Shown piece after piece: positions 19,551-32,910 of a stretch of DNA of 64,000 nt (position 1 is the first letter of the stretch; each line of letters starts with the position of its first letter). The notes below the pieces were generated by a model. It was given only the letters and a program-made list of their open reading frames with translations, was not told the origin of the DNA and ran no database searches. Source of the DNA: JAFDZV01 sp966128725 (GTDB taxonomy: Bacteria > Bacteroidota > Ignavibacteria > OLB7); NCBI GenBank assembly GCA_966128725.1, contig CBHYLN010000004.1, positions 30,040 through 94,039 on the forward strand, read 5' to 3'. Made by a program: the position numbers and the translations under genes.

Positions 19551-20933
19551 TTAGTGATGTTCGTGCTTCAACTCGTGCGACAGCTCGCTGATTTCAGCGA
19601 TCGAGATCACCGGTACGAAGCGCACGAAGAGCAGGAAGAGCAGAAGGAAGAAGCCCATCGTGCCGAAGAACATGCCGAAGTCCCAGATGGTGGGCACATA
19701 CGTGTCCCACGACGACGGCAGGAAGTCGCGATAGAGGCTTGTGACGATGATCACGAAGCGCTCCAGCCACATGCCAACGTTTACAACGATCGACACCAGG
19801 AAGAGCACCACCACGTTGCGGCGGGCACGACGGAACCACAGCACCTGCGGGATCACGATGTTGCACGCGATCAGCGCCCAGTAGCTCCAGGCCATCGGGC
19901 CGGTTGTGCGGTTGATGAACATCCCCATTTCGTGCGGGTTGGCGCTGTACCAGGCCGTGAAGGCTTCCAGGCCGTAGCCGTAGCCAACCACCAGACCCAT
20001 CGCCAGCATCACCTTCGCCATGTTGTTCAAGTGGCGCGCGGTAATGAAGCCTTCAAGGTCGTACGCCTTGCGAAGCGGGATACAGAGCGTAAGCACCATC
20101 GCGAAGCCGGAGTAGATGGCGCCGGCCACGAAGTATGGCGGGAAGATCGTGGTATGCCAGCCCGGGATCAGCGACTCGGCGAAGTCGAACGACACGATCG
20201 TATGCACCGAGAGCACCAGCGGCGTGGACAGACCCGCCAACACGATGTAGGCGATGCGGTACCGGCGCCAATGTTGTGCCGAGCCGCGCCAGCCCAACGC
20301 CAGCAGACCGTAGATGCGGCGCGCGATCGGCTTGACAGCCTTGTCGCGCAGAACCGCGAGGTCAGGGATCAGCCCCACGAACCAGAAGAGCGAGGAGATC
20401 GTCGCGTATGTCGAGATAGCGAACACGTCCCACAACAGCGGGCTGCGGAACTGCTGCTGGATGCCCATCGCGTTCGGGAACGGGAACAGCCAGTAGTCAA
20501 GCCATGGTCGTCCGGTATGCAACAGCGGGTACAGGCCCGCGCACATCACCGCGAAGATGGTCATCGCCTCGGCGAAGCGATTGATCGATGTACGCCAGTT
20601 CTGCTTCAGAAGCAGCAGAATGGCCGAGATCAGGGTTCCGGCGTGGCCGATACCGATCCACCAAACGAAGTTGATGATATCGAAGGCCCAGCTTACCGGT
20701 TGGTTGTTTCCCCAGACTCCAACGCCGGTGAACAGAAGGTTCACGATGGACACAACCATCCAGCAGGTGAGACCGGAGGCAATACCGAACCCGACCAGCC
20801 AGCCCTTGCGGAGCTTGTGATTCAGCGAGAGATCGCTGATCTTCTGCGTGATCGAATCATAGGTAAAACCGGGTGCAAGCACCGGCGGATTGGGCATTAT
20901 CCCCTCAGCGTCAGGCGATTGCAAACGCTTCAT
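19551..20933 (-). CDS. actC: Alternative complex III subunit ActC (NrfD/PsrC-like quinol-binding subunit)
   Basis: This 460-residue protein has about ten membrane helices of the polysulfide-reductase NrfD family. Blocks such as [34 protein letters not shown] and [20 protein letters not shown] are diagnostic; the last two line the quinol site in known structures of the family. The start overlaps the stop of actB (TGATG), so the two are translationally coupled. Confidence 0.95.
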   Translation of the reverse strand: MKRLQSPDAEGIMPNPPVLAPGFTYDSITQKISDLSLNHKLRKGWLVGFGIASGLTCWMVVSIVNLLFTGVGVWGNNQPVSWAFDIINFVWWIGIGHAGTLISAILLLLKQNWRTSINRFAEAMTIFAVMCAGLYPLLHTGRPWLDYWLFPFPNAMGIQQQFRSPLLWDVFAISTYATISSLFWFVGLIPDLAVLRDKAVKPIARRIYGLLALGWRGSAQHWRRYRIAYIVLAGLSTPLVLSVHTIVSFDFAESLIPGWHTTIFPPYFVAGAIYSGFAMVLTLCIPLRKAYDLEGFITARHLNNMAKVMLAMGLVVGYGYGLEAFTAWYSANPHEMGMFINRTTGPMAWSYWALIACNIVIPQVLWFRRARRNVVVLFLVSIVVNVGMWLERFVIIVTSLYRDFLPSSWDTYVPTIWDFGMFFGTMGFFLLLFLLFVRFVPVISIAEISELSHELKHEHH

Positions 20934-23900
20934 CAGGCAACCTTCTCCAGTTCAGGGTTCGGATTACGGAGCTTACTCAGGTACGACGTACGCGGCACGG
21001 TGCCAAGATCCTCGAGCAGCGAGTAGTTCAGCGGCGAGGCCTTCATCTTGGCAACCTGGCTTTCCTTGTCGTAGATGTTGCCGAAGGTGATAGCCTCGGT
21101 TGGGCACACCTGCGCGCAGGCGGTGATCACCTCACCGTCGCGAATGGTACGCCCGTCCTTCTTTGACTCGATACGAGCGCTGTTGATGCGCTGCACGCAG
21201 TACGTGCACTTTTCCATGACGCCTCGGCTGCGCACGGTCACGTCCGGATTGCGCATCATCTTGTAGGTCGGCGTCTGCTCGTCGGTGAACAGCAGGTAGT
21301 TGAACCGGCGCACCTTGTACGGGCAGTTGTTCGAGCAGTAGCGCGTACCGATGCAACGGTTGTACACCATCTCGTTCAGGCCCTCGTTGCTGTGCACGGT
21401 AGCGCCCACGGGGCACACCGGCTCGCACGGCGCCTTCTCGCAATGCATGCAGGTAAGCGGCTGGAAGTGCGACTGCGGCGTGGAGGCATCACCCTCGTAA
21501 TACCGGTCGATGCGGATCCAGTGCATCTCGCGACCGCGCCGCACCTGATCCTTGCCCACCACCGCGATGTTGTTTTCCGACTGGCACGCTACCACGCAGG
21601 CATTACAGGCAACGCAGGCCGTAAGATCGATCGTCATGCCCCATCCGTATCCGTCCTTGATGGACCGATCGTCGTACAGGGAAACAATCTCGGCCTCGTG
21701 GTGGCGCTCCTCCATGAACTTCGGATCCTTCACGAACTCCGCGAAGGTGCCGTAGCGAACGATGTCGCGGCCTTCGGTGCTGTGATGGATCTGCGTGGTC
21801 ACAAGCGTGTAGGTGTCGCCCGTTTTGGCAACCGTTGCACCGCCCGCGCCCCACGGGGCATCGGATGTGCGCACCGTGTAGGGGTTCACGCCAACGTTGT
21901 TGCCCACGCGCCCGGCCTGCGAGCGACCGCCGCCCAGATAAATGGTGGCGCAGCCATCCGCATGGCCCGGCATCACCCACACCGGAGCAGCGAGCTTCCG
22001 CTGCTTGTAGGTGACCTCCACCATGTCGTTGGTCTCAACACCAAGCTGCTTGGCCGTATTCGGGCTCACCAGCAAGGCGTTATCCCATACCAGCTTGCTC
22101 AGCGGCTTCGGAACTTCCTGCAACCAAGCCAGGTTGGCGAACCGACCGTCGTGCAGCATCGGGTCCAGACGGAACACCAGTTCCATGCTGTTGGCCGGTG
22201 CGGCGTTGGCCTTGGTCACTTCCATCGCCTTGGCCGACCAGTCGGCCGCAAGCGCAACGCTCTTGGCGGGCGAGGCCGTGCCGGCGATCACACCACGGAA
22301 CAGCGCGCGATGCCAATCGGTATCGGAGGCAGCCCCTGACGTTGCCGGCGCTGGCGCCGCAACAGCCGGAGCCGGCGCGGAACTGTCCGCCGGAGCCGCG
22401 GCAACTGCCGGAGCCGGCGCTGTGGCTGCACCCTGCCAGTAGGCGCGCACGATGTCGTACGCGGCAGTCGGCGTGCTGCCATTCAACACGGCCAGCAGCT
22501 CGTGCGGCGAATGGGCATCCCACAGCGGGGCAATCATCGGCTGGATGATCGAGGCGGTGCCGTCGTAGGCACGCACGTCGCTCCACGATTCCAGATAATG
22601 CGTCTCCGGAATGTGCCAGTGCGAGAGATAGCCGGTTTCGTCGTGGTACTGGCCGCAGTGGATACGAAGGCGAACCTTCCCCATCCGCTCGGCAAACTTG
22701 AGATCAGCCGGTGCATTGTAGGCGGGGTTGGCGCCGATCACGATCAGCGTATCAACCTTGCCGGCTTCCATATCGGCGGCCAGCTCGGCGATCGATGCGC
22801 CCTGATTGCCGGGCTGGGGCTCAACCGGGGCCACATAACGGACGGTAGCGCCAACATTGCCCAGCGCCGCGTTCATCGCATGGGCCAGCGCATGCACCGC
22901 GGCCGACTGTTCGTCGCCGGCAACCACCAGCGAGCGACCGTTGTGCGCCTTCAGATCGGCGACCAGCGCCGGGATCCACTTCTTGCCAAGCTCCTCAACG
23001 GCAGGCGACGAGGCCTGCGCCGAGGCGCCAGGCACGCCAACCGCGGCGGCAATCGCCCAGGCCGCGGCCTCGATCTGGCTTGGCGTAAGCGCCATGCGAT
23101 GATCGGCAACCGCGCCGGTGACCGTTGGCGAGCTTTCCAGCGCGTACAGACGGTTCATCGTCTTGCCGCCCTTTGCCGCCTTGCGCATGGAGCTGAAATC
23201 ACGCGCGTACCGCACACTGGCCGGCATCGTCAGAAGGAAATCGGCATCCAGCGAAAGCACCACTTCGGCCTTGTCGAAGCTGTACAGCGTTTCGGCGTAG
23301 TCGCCGAAGGCGATCTTGGCGCCCTCGCGCACATTGTCACGGCCGGCAGGCTCGTATTGATGCCACTTGGCATTGGGATACGCGGCAAGCCAGGCCCGAA
23401 TCTGCGATGCCATCGTAGGCGAGCTCACCGTTTCGGTGACAAGCCGGACACCGGTGCCACCAGCGGCCTTCCATGCGCCAAGCTCGGCACCAAGAGCGGT
23501 GCGGAACGCGGCCCAGCTGCTGATGCGCCCGCGAGCCAGCACGCTTTGCGAACGATCGGGATCGTACAGCGCAAGGATCGAGGCCTGGGTAATGGCATCG
23601 GTGGCGCCAAGGCTGGCCGGATGATCGGGATTGCCCTCCAGCTTCGTTGGCCGGCCAAGATGGGTCTCCGTAAGAAGACCGATCCCGTAACCACGCAACG
23701 GCATTGCCGTTGCGAAGTACAGCGGCTTGCCGGGGATGAATTCCTCCGGCGCCTTCACATACGGGACAATCTTTTCGTCCGGCTGTTTGGCACATGCGCC
23801 AATGCCTGCCAGAGCGAGCGATGCTCCCATCAGCTTGAGGAAGTTGCGACGCCCGACCGGGTCGATCCATTCGGTTGCACCCGAAGGGAACTCACGGTCG

Positions 23901-24034
23901 ATCATTTCGCGGAATTCTTCCGTCTCCGAGATCTCTTCCAGGCTACGCCAGTACTGCTTTCCGGAGGTCTTCGCGAGACGCTCCTGGAAGGCAGGAAGAT
24001 CCAGGGCTTTGCGGTTGACGTGATCGTTCTGCAT
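20933..24034 (-). CDS. actB: Alternative complex III subunit ActB (molybdopterin-oxidoreductase-like plus four-cluster ferredoxin domain)
   Basis: This 1033-residue protein fuses a cofactor-free molybdopterin-oxidoreductase-like domain to a ferredoxin domain. A twin-arginine motif sits internally ([20 protein letters not shown], about residues 61-80), as is normal for ActB. The ferredoxin part (about residues 770-1000) has [38 protein letters not shown] and CTYC...CAQVCP, enough for one 3Fe-4S and three 4Fe-4S clusters. An Ala/Pro/Ser-rich insertion of about 35 residues lies near residue 540. It shares one base with actA and with actC. Confidence 0.96.
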   Translation of the reverse strand: MQNDHVNRKALDLPAFQERLAKTSGKQYWRSLEEISETEEFREMIDREFPSGATEWIDPVGRRNFLKLMGASLALAGIGACAKQPDEKIVPYVKAPEEFIPGKPLYFATAMPLRGYGIGLLTETHLGRPTKLEGNPDHPASLGATDAITQASILALYDPDRSQSVLARGRISSWAAFRTALGAELGAWKAAGGTGVRLVTETVSSPTMASQIRAWLAAYPNAKWHQYEPAGRDNVREGAKIAFGDYAETLYSFDKAEVVLSLDADFLLTMPASVRYARDFSSMRKAAKGGKTMNRLYALESSPTVTGAVADHRMALTPSQIEAAAWAIAAAVGVPGASAQASSPAVEELGKKWIPALVADLKAHNGRSLVVAGDEQSAAVHALAHAMNAALGNVGATVRYVAPVEPQPGNQGASIAELAADMEAGKVDTLIVIGANPAYNAPADLKFAERMGKVRLRIHCGQYHDETGYLSHWHIPETHYLESWSDVRAYDGTASIIQPMIAPLWDAHSPHELLAVLNGSTPTAAYDIVRAYWQGAATAPAPAVAAAPADSSAPAPAVAAPAPATSGAASDTDWHRALFRGVIAGTASPAKSVALAADWSAKAMEVTKANAAPANSMELVFRLDPMLHDGRFANLAWLQEVPKPLSKLVWDNALLVSPNTAKQLGVETNDMVEVTYKQRKLAAPVWVMPGHADGCATIYLGGGRSQAGRVGNNVGVNPYTVRTSDAPWGAGGATVAKTGDTYTLVTTQIHHSTEGRDIVRYGTFAEFVKDPKFMEERHHEAEIVSLYDDRSIKDGYGWGMTIDLTACVACNACVVACQSENNIAVVGKDQVRRGREMHWIRIDRYYEGDASTPQSHFQPLTCMHCEKAPCEPVCPVGATVHSNEGLNEMVYNRCIGTRYCSNNCPYKVRRFNYLLFTDEQTPTYKMMRNPDVTVRSRGVMEKCTYCVQRINSARIESKKDGRTIRDGEVITACAQVCPTEAITFGNIYDKESQVAKMKASPLNYSLLEDLGTVPRTSYLSKLRNPNPELEKVA

Positions 24035-24690
24035 TATCTATGGCAGATAGAGCAATTGGTGAGCTGTTTGACGTTGACGTTGTACTCGTGAACGAGCTTC
24101 GGGCCAAGCACGGCCTGATCTTCCTTGGGCTTGTAGCCCATGGTGACGATCTGATCGCGCGGCCGGATCTGCTGTTCAGGGTTGCGATGGCACTTCAAGC
24201 ACCATTCCATCTGCAATGGATTGGACTGCCACATCAACGGCATCTCGTCCACACGGCCGTGACAGCTCTCGCATCCGATCCCCTTGGCGACGTGGATGCT
24301 GTGGTTGAAATAGACGAAATCGGGAAGGTCGTGCACACGGGTCCACTTCACGGGCTGGCCCGTGCGGTAGCTTTCGCGGATCGGCGCCAGGATCTCGGCG
24401 TTGGTCCAGATCTGCGAGTGGCACGACATGCAGGTTTCGGTGGGTGGGATCCCCGCGAACGAGGACTTCTCTACGGAGGTATGGCAGTACCGGCAGTCAA
24501 TGCCAAGCCCCTTTACGTGGTGCTCGTGCGTGAACTGTACCGGTTGCTCCCGAGCCACTTGCACGTTGGTCATGTACGATGAGCGGTTGAACGCCCAAAG
24601 AAACAGCAACGACCCGGCAAGGAGTAGGAGTATTCCAAAGATGCTGACCTTCGAGAGGGTGTTCGAACTACGATGAAAAAGTTGGGCCAT
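24034..24690 (-). CDS. actA: Alternative complex III subunit ActA (pentaheme cytochrome c)
   Basis: This 218-residue protein has one N-terminal membrane helix (VSIFGILLLLAGSLLFLWAF) and five CxxCH heme sites: CRYCH, CMSCH, CESCH, CLKCH and CSICH. It is the first gene of the operon and encodes the periplasmic electron-transfer subunit that accepts electrons from the iron-sulfur clusters of ActB. The five-heme count matches the common form of ActA. Confidence 0.96.
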   Translation of the reverse strand: MAQLFHRSSNTLSKVSIFGILLLLAGSLLFLWAFNRSSYMTNVQVAREQPVQFTHEHHVKGLGIDCRYCHTSVEKSSFAGIPPTETCMSCHSQIWTNAEILAPIRESYRTGQPVKWTRVHDLPDFVYFNHSIHVAKGIGCESCHGRVDEMPLMWQSNPLQMEWCLKCHRNPEQQIRPRDQIVTMGYKPKEDQAVLGPKLVHEYNVNVKQLTNCSICHR

Positions 24691-24894
24691 CGCGCAGCGT
24701 CGTTAGTCGTTGTCGGGTCTCTTCCACAAAACGGTCGGAGTCATCATGCAACATCCGCATATGATCGCCGTCTTGACGCAAGAGCAACGCATGTCAGAGA
24801 GAACCGATCTCACCGGGACCCTTATCGATCGGCAGTTTATGCAACTGCCTCACGCAAAGGCCACCCGCCCCGTCGGCTATGAGCGGTGCGAAAA

Positions 24895-24910
24895 TACACT
24901 CCACAGTGTA
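24895..24910. promoter_or_regulatory. Candidate operator: perfect inverted repeat upstream of actA
   Basis: TACACT-CCAC-AGTGTA is a perfect 6-bp inverted repeat with a 4-base spacer. On the minus strand it lies about 7-22 bases downstream of a TAAATTTG element, so it would cover the transcription start of the act operon. The binding protein is unknown. Confidence 0.35.
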
Positions 24911-24916
24911 ACGTCC

Positions 24917-24924
24917 CAAATTTA
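24917..24924 (-). promoter_or_regulatory. Candidate promoter -7 element for the act-cta operon
   Basis: TAAATTTG on the minus strand is a full match to the Bacteroidota TAnnTTTG element. No convincing TTTG -33 element is visible about 19-21 bases upstream, so confidence is limited. The resulting leader would be about 220 bases. Confidence 0.35.
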
Positions 24925-25215
24925 ATCCCCCAGGCACAGGGCGGCCATGACGAAAGTCATTGATTTCCCGTCTCCACGCGGCCTTGTGCAGGTTTGCGCC
25001 CCATCCGGACCTCCGCTATCTGTACTCGGTCGCGATAAAGGATCGCCGCGCGGTGCATGCCGGCACGGAACCAGCCGAAACCTTCGCCCTGCCTCCGGCG
25101 CCCGGCAGCGCTGATATCACAGGCGGACGCCCCGCTTTCCGCGACGTCCGCCAGGTTGATGTCCGTATTTCACTCTGCCACATGCCCTGTGCGGGCGATT
25201 GCGGCGGGCGTTGGC
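24925..25215. other. Intergenic stretch without a gene
   Basis: This lies between the end of the EF-G paralogue and the act promoter region. It holds one hairpin (GGCGGACG 25132-25139 with CGTCCGCC 25145-25152) about 65 bases beyond the EF-G stop, a possible terminator without a T-tract. No gene can be supported. Confidence 0.45.
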
Positions 25216-27363
25216 CTACTCCTCCACTTCCTCCAGCTCGGCACTGGCCACGATCTTGCTCTCGATTTCCTTCGGCACTTCCTCGTAGTGCCCAAACGAC
25301 CGTGTGTAGCTGCCGCGTCCCTGCGTCAGTCCCCGCAGGCGCGCCGCGTAGCCGTACAGTTCGGCCAACGGGATATGCGCCTTGATCACCTGCGAGGTGC
25401 CCTTGGTGTCCATGCCCAGAATGCGCCCGCGCCGGCTCGAAAGGTCGCTCATGATATCGCCCATCGCGTCGGCGGGCGAAACGATCTCGATGTTCCAGAT
25501 CGGCTCCATGAGCTGCGGTCGGCACTCCTTCACACCCTGCTTGAAACACATACGGGCGGCCATCTTGAAGGCGTTTTCGTTGGAGTCCACCGGATGCATC
25601 TTCCCATCGAACAGGATCACCCGCACGTTGGTCATCGGATAACCGGCGAACGCGCCACGCTGCAACGTCTCCAGCACGCCCTTCTTCACGGCCGGGACGA
25701 ACCGGGCATCGATCGAACCGCCCACAATCGAGTTCACGAAGTGGAACTTGCCGCCCCACGTAAGCGTCTCCAGCTCCTCGCCGCGCACCTGATACTGGTG
25801 CGGTACGGGGCGGCCCTCCTCCCACGGCTCGATGTGAAAATGCACCTCGCCGAACTGGCCGGCGCCACCGGTCTGCTTCTTGTGGCGGTAGCTGGTGGTG
25901 GCCGAGCCCTTGATGGTTTCGCGATACGGGATGCGCGGCTGCTTCATGGCAACCTCTACACCGTACTTGCTCTGCAGGCGCTTTATGATCACCTCAAGGT
26001 GCATCTCGCCCAGGCCGCTGACCACGGTTTCGTGGGTGTCGGGGTCGTGGTACACGTTGAAGGTCGGTTCCTCCTCATGCATCATGTGCAACCCCTCGCT
26101 CACCTTCGCCTCGTCGCCCTTGCCCTTCAGGAACACGGCCGCGTCGGCGATGGGCGCGGGAAACCATATGGTGGGGATTTTCACCTGCCGGGCCTTCGAG
26201 GCCAGCGTGTTGTTGGTATGCGTTCCCTTCAACTTCACCACCGCGCCGATATCTCCGAAGTGCATGGCTGGCACTTCCTGGCGCTGCTTGCCGTTCATCA
26301 CGAAAAGCTGGTTCAACCGTTCGCTCTTCGCGCTCTGCACGTTCATCAACTCGGCTCCGGTGGTTGCCTTGCCGGCGTACACGCGGAAGAACGACAGTTC
26401 GCCAACATGGGGCTCGCTGATGGTCTTGAAGATGAACAGCGCCGGATCGGAATCGTTGGGACCCAGGTTCACCGCCTGATCGTGCGAATCGGCCCCAACG
26501 GGCATGGGCATATCGGCTGGGCTTGGGCAGTAATCCACAATGAAATCCATCAGCGGCGTCACCCCGACATTCTTCGTGCTCTGCACGGCGAACAGGGGGA
26601 AGATCTTGCGCTTGCCCACGGCGGTGCGCAGGCCGATTTCTATCTCGGCATCGGTAAGCGTGCCGTTGGAGAAGTAGACATCCATCAGCGATTCATCGGA
26701 CTCGGCCAGGGTTTCCACCAGCGCCGTGCGAAGTTCCTCGCACCGAGCGCGCACATCGGCCGGGATATCGGCCGAGTCGGAGTGGGTGCCGCTGCCATCC
26801 TCGGCAAAACTCATGCACTTCATCGAAAGGATGTTCACCATTGCGGTGAGCGCCTTGTTGGTATACACGGGATATTCCAGCGGCACCACGTCGCGCGAGA
26901 AGTGCTCCCGGAGGTACTGGAGAGTCTCCTCGAAGTGTGCCTGCTCAACGCCAACCTTTGTGAGCACGAATAGGACGGGGATATCGGCTTCCTCGGCGAA
27001 CTCCCAGGCGGAATCGGCGCCGAAGCCCACGCCGGCGCTGGCATCAACGGTCATCACCATTGTGTCGGCAACGCGCACGGCGGCCTTCGTCTCGCCGATG
27101 AAGTCAGGGAATCCGGGGGTGTCGAGGATGTTGATCTTGGTTGACTTCCACGTGCAGTGCATCGTTGAAAGCGTGATCGAGATTCCGCGCTCGATCTCAT
27201 CGTGGTGGTAATCGCTCACCGTATTGCCTTCGGCTACGCTGCCCATACGGGTGGTTTCCTTCGCGGCAAACAACATCCCCTCGGCCAAGGTGGTTTTGCC
27301 GGACCCACCATGGCCGGCAAGTACGATGTTGCGGATTCGGTCGGTAGTGAACTCAGCAGCCAC
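25216..27363 (-). CDS. Elongation factor G paralogue (EF-G2-like translational GTPase)
   Basis: This 715-residue protein has the EF-G domain order: GTPase, domain II, and domains III-V at the C-terminus (LGEMHLEVIIKRLQ, then MEPIWNIEIVSPADAMGDI and SRRGRILGMD). The P-loop is AGHGGSGKTT. The G3 motif reads DTPGFPDF, with Phe where canonical EF-G has the catalytic His, as expected of the EF-G-like paralogue group. The G4 motif reads TKVG in place of NKxD, so the base-specifying Asp is absent. The GTG start is fixed by a perfect GGAGG six bases upstream. This is therefore unlikely to be the sole housekeeping EF-G; its role is unknown. Confidence 0.85.
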   Translation of the reverse strand: MAAEFTTDRIRNIVLAGHGGSGKTTLAEGMLFAAKETTRMGSVAEGNTVSDYHHDEIERGISITLSTMHCTWKSTKINILDTPGFPDFIGETKAAVRVADTMVMTVDASAGVGFGADSAWEFAEEADIPVLFVLTKVGVEQAHFEETLQYLREHFSRDVVPLEYPVYTNKALTAMVNILSMKCMSFAEDGSGTHSDSADIPADVRARCEELRTALVETLAESDESLMDVYFSNGTLTDAEIEIGLRTAVGKRKIFPLFAVQSTKNVGVTPLMDFIVDYCPSPADMPMPVGADSHDQAVNLGPNDSDPALFIFKTISEPHVGELSFFRVYAGKATTGAELMNVQSAKSERLNQLFVMNGKQRQEVPAMHFGDIGAVVKLKGTHTNNTLASKARQVKIPTIWFPAPIADAAVFLKGKGDEAKVSEGLHMMHEEEPTFNVYHDPDTHETVVSGLGEMHLEVIIKRLQSKYGVEVAMKQPRIPYRETIKGSATTSYRHKKQTGGAGQFGEVHFHIEPWEEGRPVPHQYQVRGEELETLTWGGKFHFVNSIVGGSIDARFVPAVKKGVLETLQRGAFAGYPMTNVRVILFDGKMHPVDSNENAFKMAARMCFKQGVKECRPQLMEPIWNIEIVSPADAMGDIMSDLSSRRGRILGMDTKGTSQVIKAHIPLAELYGYAARLRGLTQGRGSYTRSFGHYEEVPKEIESKIVASAELEEVEE

Positions 27364-27838
27364 AGTGTACCTCCATGCGAAATAGAATATCGTGTATCCT
27401 GCTGGCGGCGCCCTGTATCGCGCGCGTACACGCGATGAGCGGCACCATGCGGCACACCCCTCGGGACATCCCCACGATCGGTTCACATGTCCGGCGCAGG
27501 CGCGCCCTGCTGGACGCGCTGACGCTGACGAACAGGAGTTGGTGCCGCCGTGCTCCACCGGATATGAAACCTGCATGCGGATGAAGCACAACCCTTGTCG
27601 GGGGTATCGACACTCGTTGGCACGTGGGTACGCCCTGCTTCGCGGCAGAACGTTGGTGTGAAGTGCGTGGGTGATTATACGGAGCCGTTTGGTCGATATC
27701 AATAGGCCACGCACGAACGTTGGCCGGTTTCGGCGTTTTCGTCCGGAGCCTGCGACACCAGGGCATCTTCCGGGTCACCTATGATATTCCATGCCATCCG
27801 CCCGTTGCGACTCAGCCGAACTCAATCAAATTCTGTAT
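27364..27838. other. Divergent intergenic region without a gene
   Basis: This stretch separates the minus-strand EF-G paralogue from the plus-strand lipoprotein gene. Several short open frames exist but none has a ribosome binding site and sensible composition. The AT-rich part next to the lipoprotein gene (27820-27885) is probably regulatory. Confidence 0.45.
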
Positions 27839-27841
27839 TTG

Positions 27842-27881
27842 TACTTGATCCAACTAAATGGTTATACTTAATCCAAATTAA
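27842..27881 (+). promoter_or_regulatory. AT-rich direct repeat upstream of the cupredoxin-like lipoprotein gene
   Basis: TACTTGATCCAACTAA (from 27842) and TACTTAATCCAAATTAA (from 27865) are near-identical direct repeats with starts 23 bases apart, about two helical turns. They are in an AT-rich island about 60-95 bases before the GTG start, where a transcription factor site or promoter would be expected. Confidence 0.35.
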
Positions 27882-27938
27882 CGGTGCCCCGGCAGGCCCG
27901 TTTCCCTCTCCAAACAATACCTCATCCGGGAGACCCAC

Positions 27939-28322
27939 GTGTACCGACGCATCAATGTTTCCTTTGCCCTGATGGCCGCTGTGGCTATCGCTTCGTTTTC
28001 GCTTTCCGCCTGTAAGGACAGCACAACCGAGCCCGACAAGCAAAAGGTTACCGTCACGCTTCGTGAGTATACGATCACGATGAACCCAACCACTCTGAAG
28101 GCCGGGCCAACGGTCTTCACCGTAACAAACAGCGGAACCGAAGAGCACAACTTCGAGGTGGAGGAAGTGGCAACCGACGCCGAGAAGGATTTCCCGGCAC
28201 CGTTGAAGCCAGGCGAAACCAAGACGCTTGAGGTTACCCTCAACAAGGGTGAATACGAGTTCTACGACAACTACGGCACCAACAAGGCCAAGGGCATGCT
28301 CGTGGAGCTGGACGTCGAATAG
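27939..28322 (+). CDS. Small cupredoxin-like lipoprotein
   Basis: This 127-residue protein starts with GTG preceded by GGGAGA. It has a signal peptide with a lipobox (SFSLSACKD, Cys at about 25), then a single beta-sandwich domain: TVTLREYTITMNPTTLKAGP, FTVTNSGTEEHNFEVEE and a C-terminal YEFYDNYGTNKAKGMLVEL. The arrangement matches small cupredoxins, and the first His ligand is present (EEHNF), but the usual Cys and second His near the C-terminus are missing. Type 1 copper binding is therefore doubtful. Confidence 0.7.
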   Translation: MYRRINVSFALMAAVAIASFSLSACKDSTTEPDKQKVTVTLREYTITMNPTTLKAGPTVFTVTNSGTEEHNFEVEEVATDAEKDFPAPLKPGETKTLEVTLNKGEYEFYDNYGTNKAKGMLVELDVE

Positions 28323-28355
28323 GCTGCCCCCGAGGGCGCCAACCAGCGCATTATC

Positions 28356-28394
28356 ACACGGCCCCGGCACGCAATACGCATGCCGGGGCCGTGT
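28356..28394. terminator. Bidirectional terminator between convergent lipoprotein genes
   Basis: A perfect 14-bp stem (ACACGGCCCCGGCA and its complement) with an 11-base loop lies between the stop codons of the converging genes at 28322 and 28437. On the + strand it runs into TGTTTC. It can serve both directions. Confidence 0.7.
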
Positions 28395-28436
28395 TGTTTC
28401 TGGGATAACCGATCGTCAGGCGCAACGCGAGGCGCG

Positions 28437-29150
28437 TCAGTCCTCGACGATCTTCGAGGTCAGCACGTTGGTTGCACCGTTGGCCGTGGAGCCGTAGATC
28501 ACAATCGTGTAGCTCTTGCCGGGAAGCAGACGGCTGGCAACATCAACGGTAAGCACCGGCGTGTTGTTCGTCTTCAGAATCACCAGCGACGTGGTTGTTG
28601 ACGGGGCCACCGAAACGTAGTCCGTGGCGGTCTTGTACGGCGTTGCCGACGTGCTCAGCGCCGGGCCGTTGGCATCGCCGATCTTCACGGTAATCGGTTC
28701 CAGGTTCTCCGATGCGTTCACGATCCGCAGCAACGTATTGGTACCGGTTGGCGTGGACTTCTTCGTGGACACCTTGAACGACTCCAGCTTCGTGGATGTG
28801 CCGGAGAAGATCACCCATACCGACAGGGTGCTGTCCAGCGAGAGATCCTGCGAGGTGAGCACGCTGCCATCGGTGGCACGAACGTCCACCTTGCGGTTGC
28901 CGTTCTTCTGCTGCGCATACAGTGCGCTGCCATAGGTCACGCGCTGAAGCGTGCTATCGCCGTCCTTGAAGATCACATCCGAGGTAAACCCGGCATTGGC
29001 ATGCATCACCGTGATCTTGGTGGAGCCGGTCGGGGCCGGGGGTGATACCGGATCATCGCCGCAACCATTCATCGCCACACCCGCAAGGATGCCAACGGTG
29101 GCCACGGCAAGCGTTGCCGTACGCCTCAACAGTACCGAAAATCGATTCAT
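28437..29150 (-). CDS. DUF4397-domain lipoprotein
   Basis: This 237-residue protein has a signal peptide with lipobox (AGVAMNGCGDD, Cys at about 29) and two beta-rich halves typical of DUF4397: STKITVMHANAGFTSDVIF and TLLRIVNASENLEPITVKIG, ending with a SYTIVIYGS block. Such proteins are outer-membrane or secreted and of unknown function, common in Bacteroidota and relatives. The ATG follows AAGGA at a good distance. Upstream in-frame codons to 29339 lack a ribosome binding site. Confidence 0.75.
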   Translation of the reverse strand: MNRFSVLLRRTATLAVATVGILAGVAMNGCGDDPVSPPAPTGSTKITVMHANAGFTSDVIFKDGDSTLQRVTYGSALYAQQKNGNRKVDVRATDGSVLTSQDLSLDSTLSVWVIFSGTSTKLESFKVSTKKSTPTGTNTLLRIVNASENLEPITVKIGDANGPALSTSATPYKTATDYVSVAPSTTTSLVILKTNNTPVLTVDVASRLLPGKSYTIVIYGSTANGATNVLTSKIVED

Positions 29151-29443
29151 TGTTCGTCCTTTTCGTTTATGAGAGATGGAAGATCGTTCCATGGATAACT
29201 TTCGCGGCGCTTTCCAACCAAACCAGCACCAACCCGTTAACGAAGGAACCGCCGGAAAGGTCGGCACTGTTCGTGCAAGAGCACAAGCGGCGCCCCTATG
29301 ATACACGCAAGCGCGGATGGTTGAACCAGAACAAAACATGAGGACGACAACGGAACGCCGTCCTGCCGATTGCTTGCCCGGCTCAAGTGGAGATGAGTAA
29401 CTTAAAAGATTGTCCGGCCGCGGGCGTCGTATGCTGTCTGACC

Positions 29444-32653
<3,210 letters not shown>

Positions 32654-32784
32654 CGAATTTGGTCCCGGCGAAGGGTCGCTCCAGCATGATTTCGTCCCTC
32701 CGGCCGACGGCTGCGGGAAGAATCCTCGTTTTTTGCCCAAAAACGGAGAAGCCTGTCACCCCAAATCTTTAATACGGGCGTTTC

Positions 32785-32813
32785 TTGCTTCACGGGCGGC
32801 TTTTGTATATTGA
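32785..32813 (+). promoter_or_regulatory. Candidate promoter of the histone-like gene
   Basis: TTG at 32785-32787 and TATATTGA at 32806-32813 are separated by 18 bases, resembling the Bacteroidota -33/-7 promoter. It lies in the AT-rich part of the 257-base gap after uvrA, about 100 bases before the histone-like start. Confidence 0.35.
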
Positions 32814-32910
32814 GCCACGTTTTTCCCCAAATTTTCATGCCATGCGGGGGTCGTGAGCCTCACTCTCCAGGATCACCGCATCACGAGTCACAAATTCGGG
32901 AGACCTGATC

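Noticed and set aside
24710..24925. A short + strand ORF upstream of actA
   Set aside because: No ribosome site or recognisable motif, and it crosses the candidate promoter and operator of the act operon.
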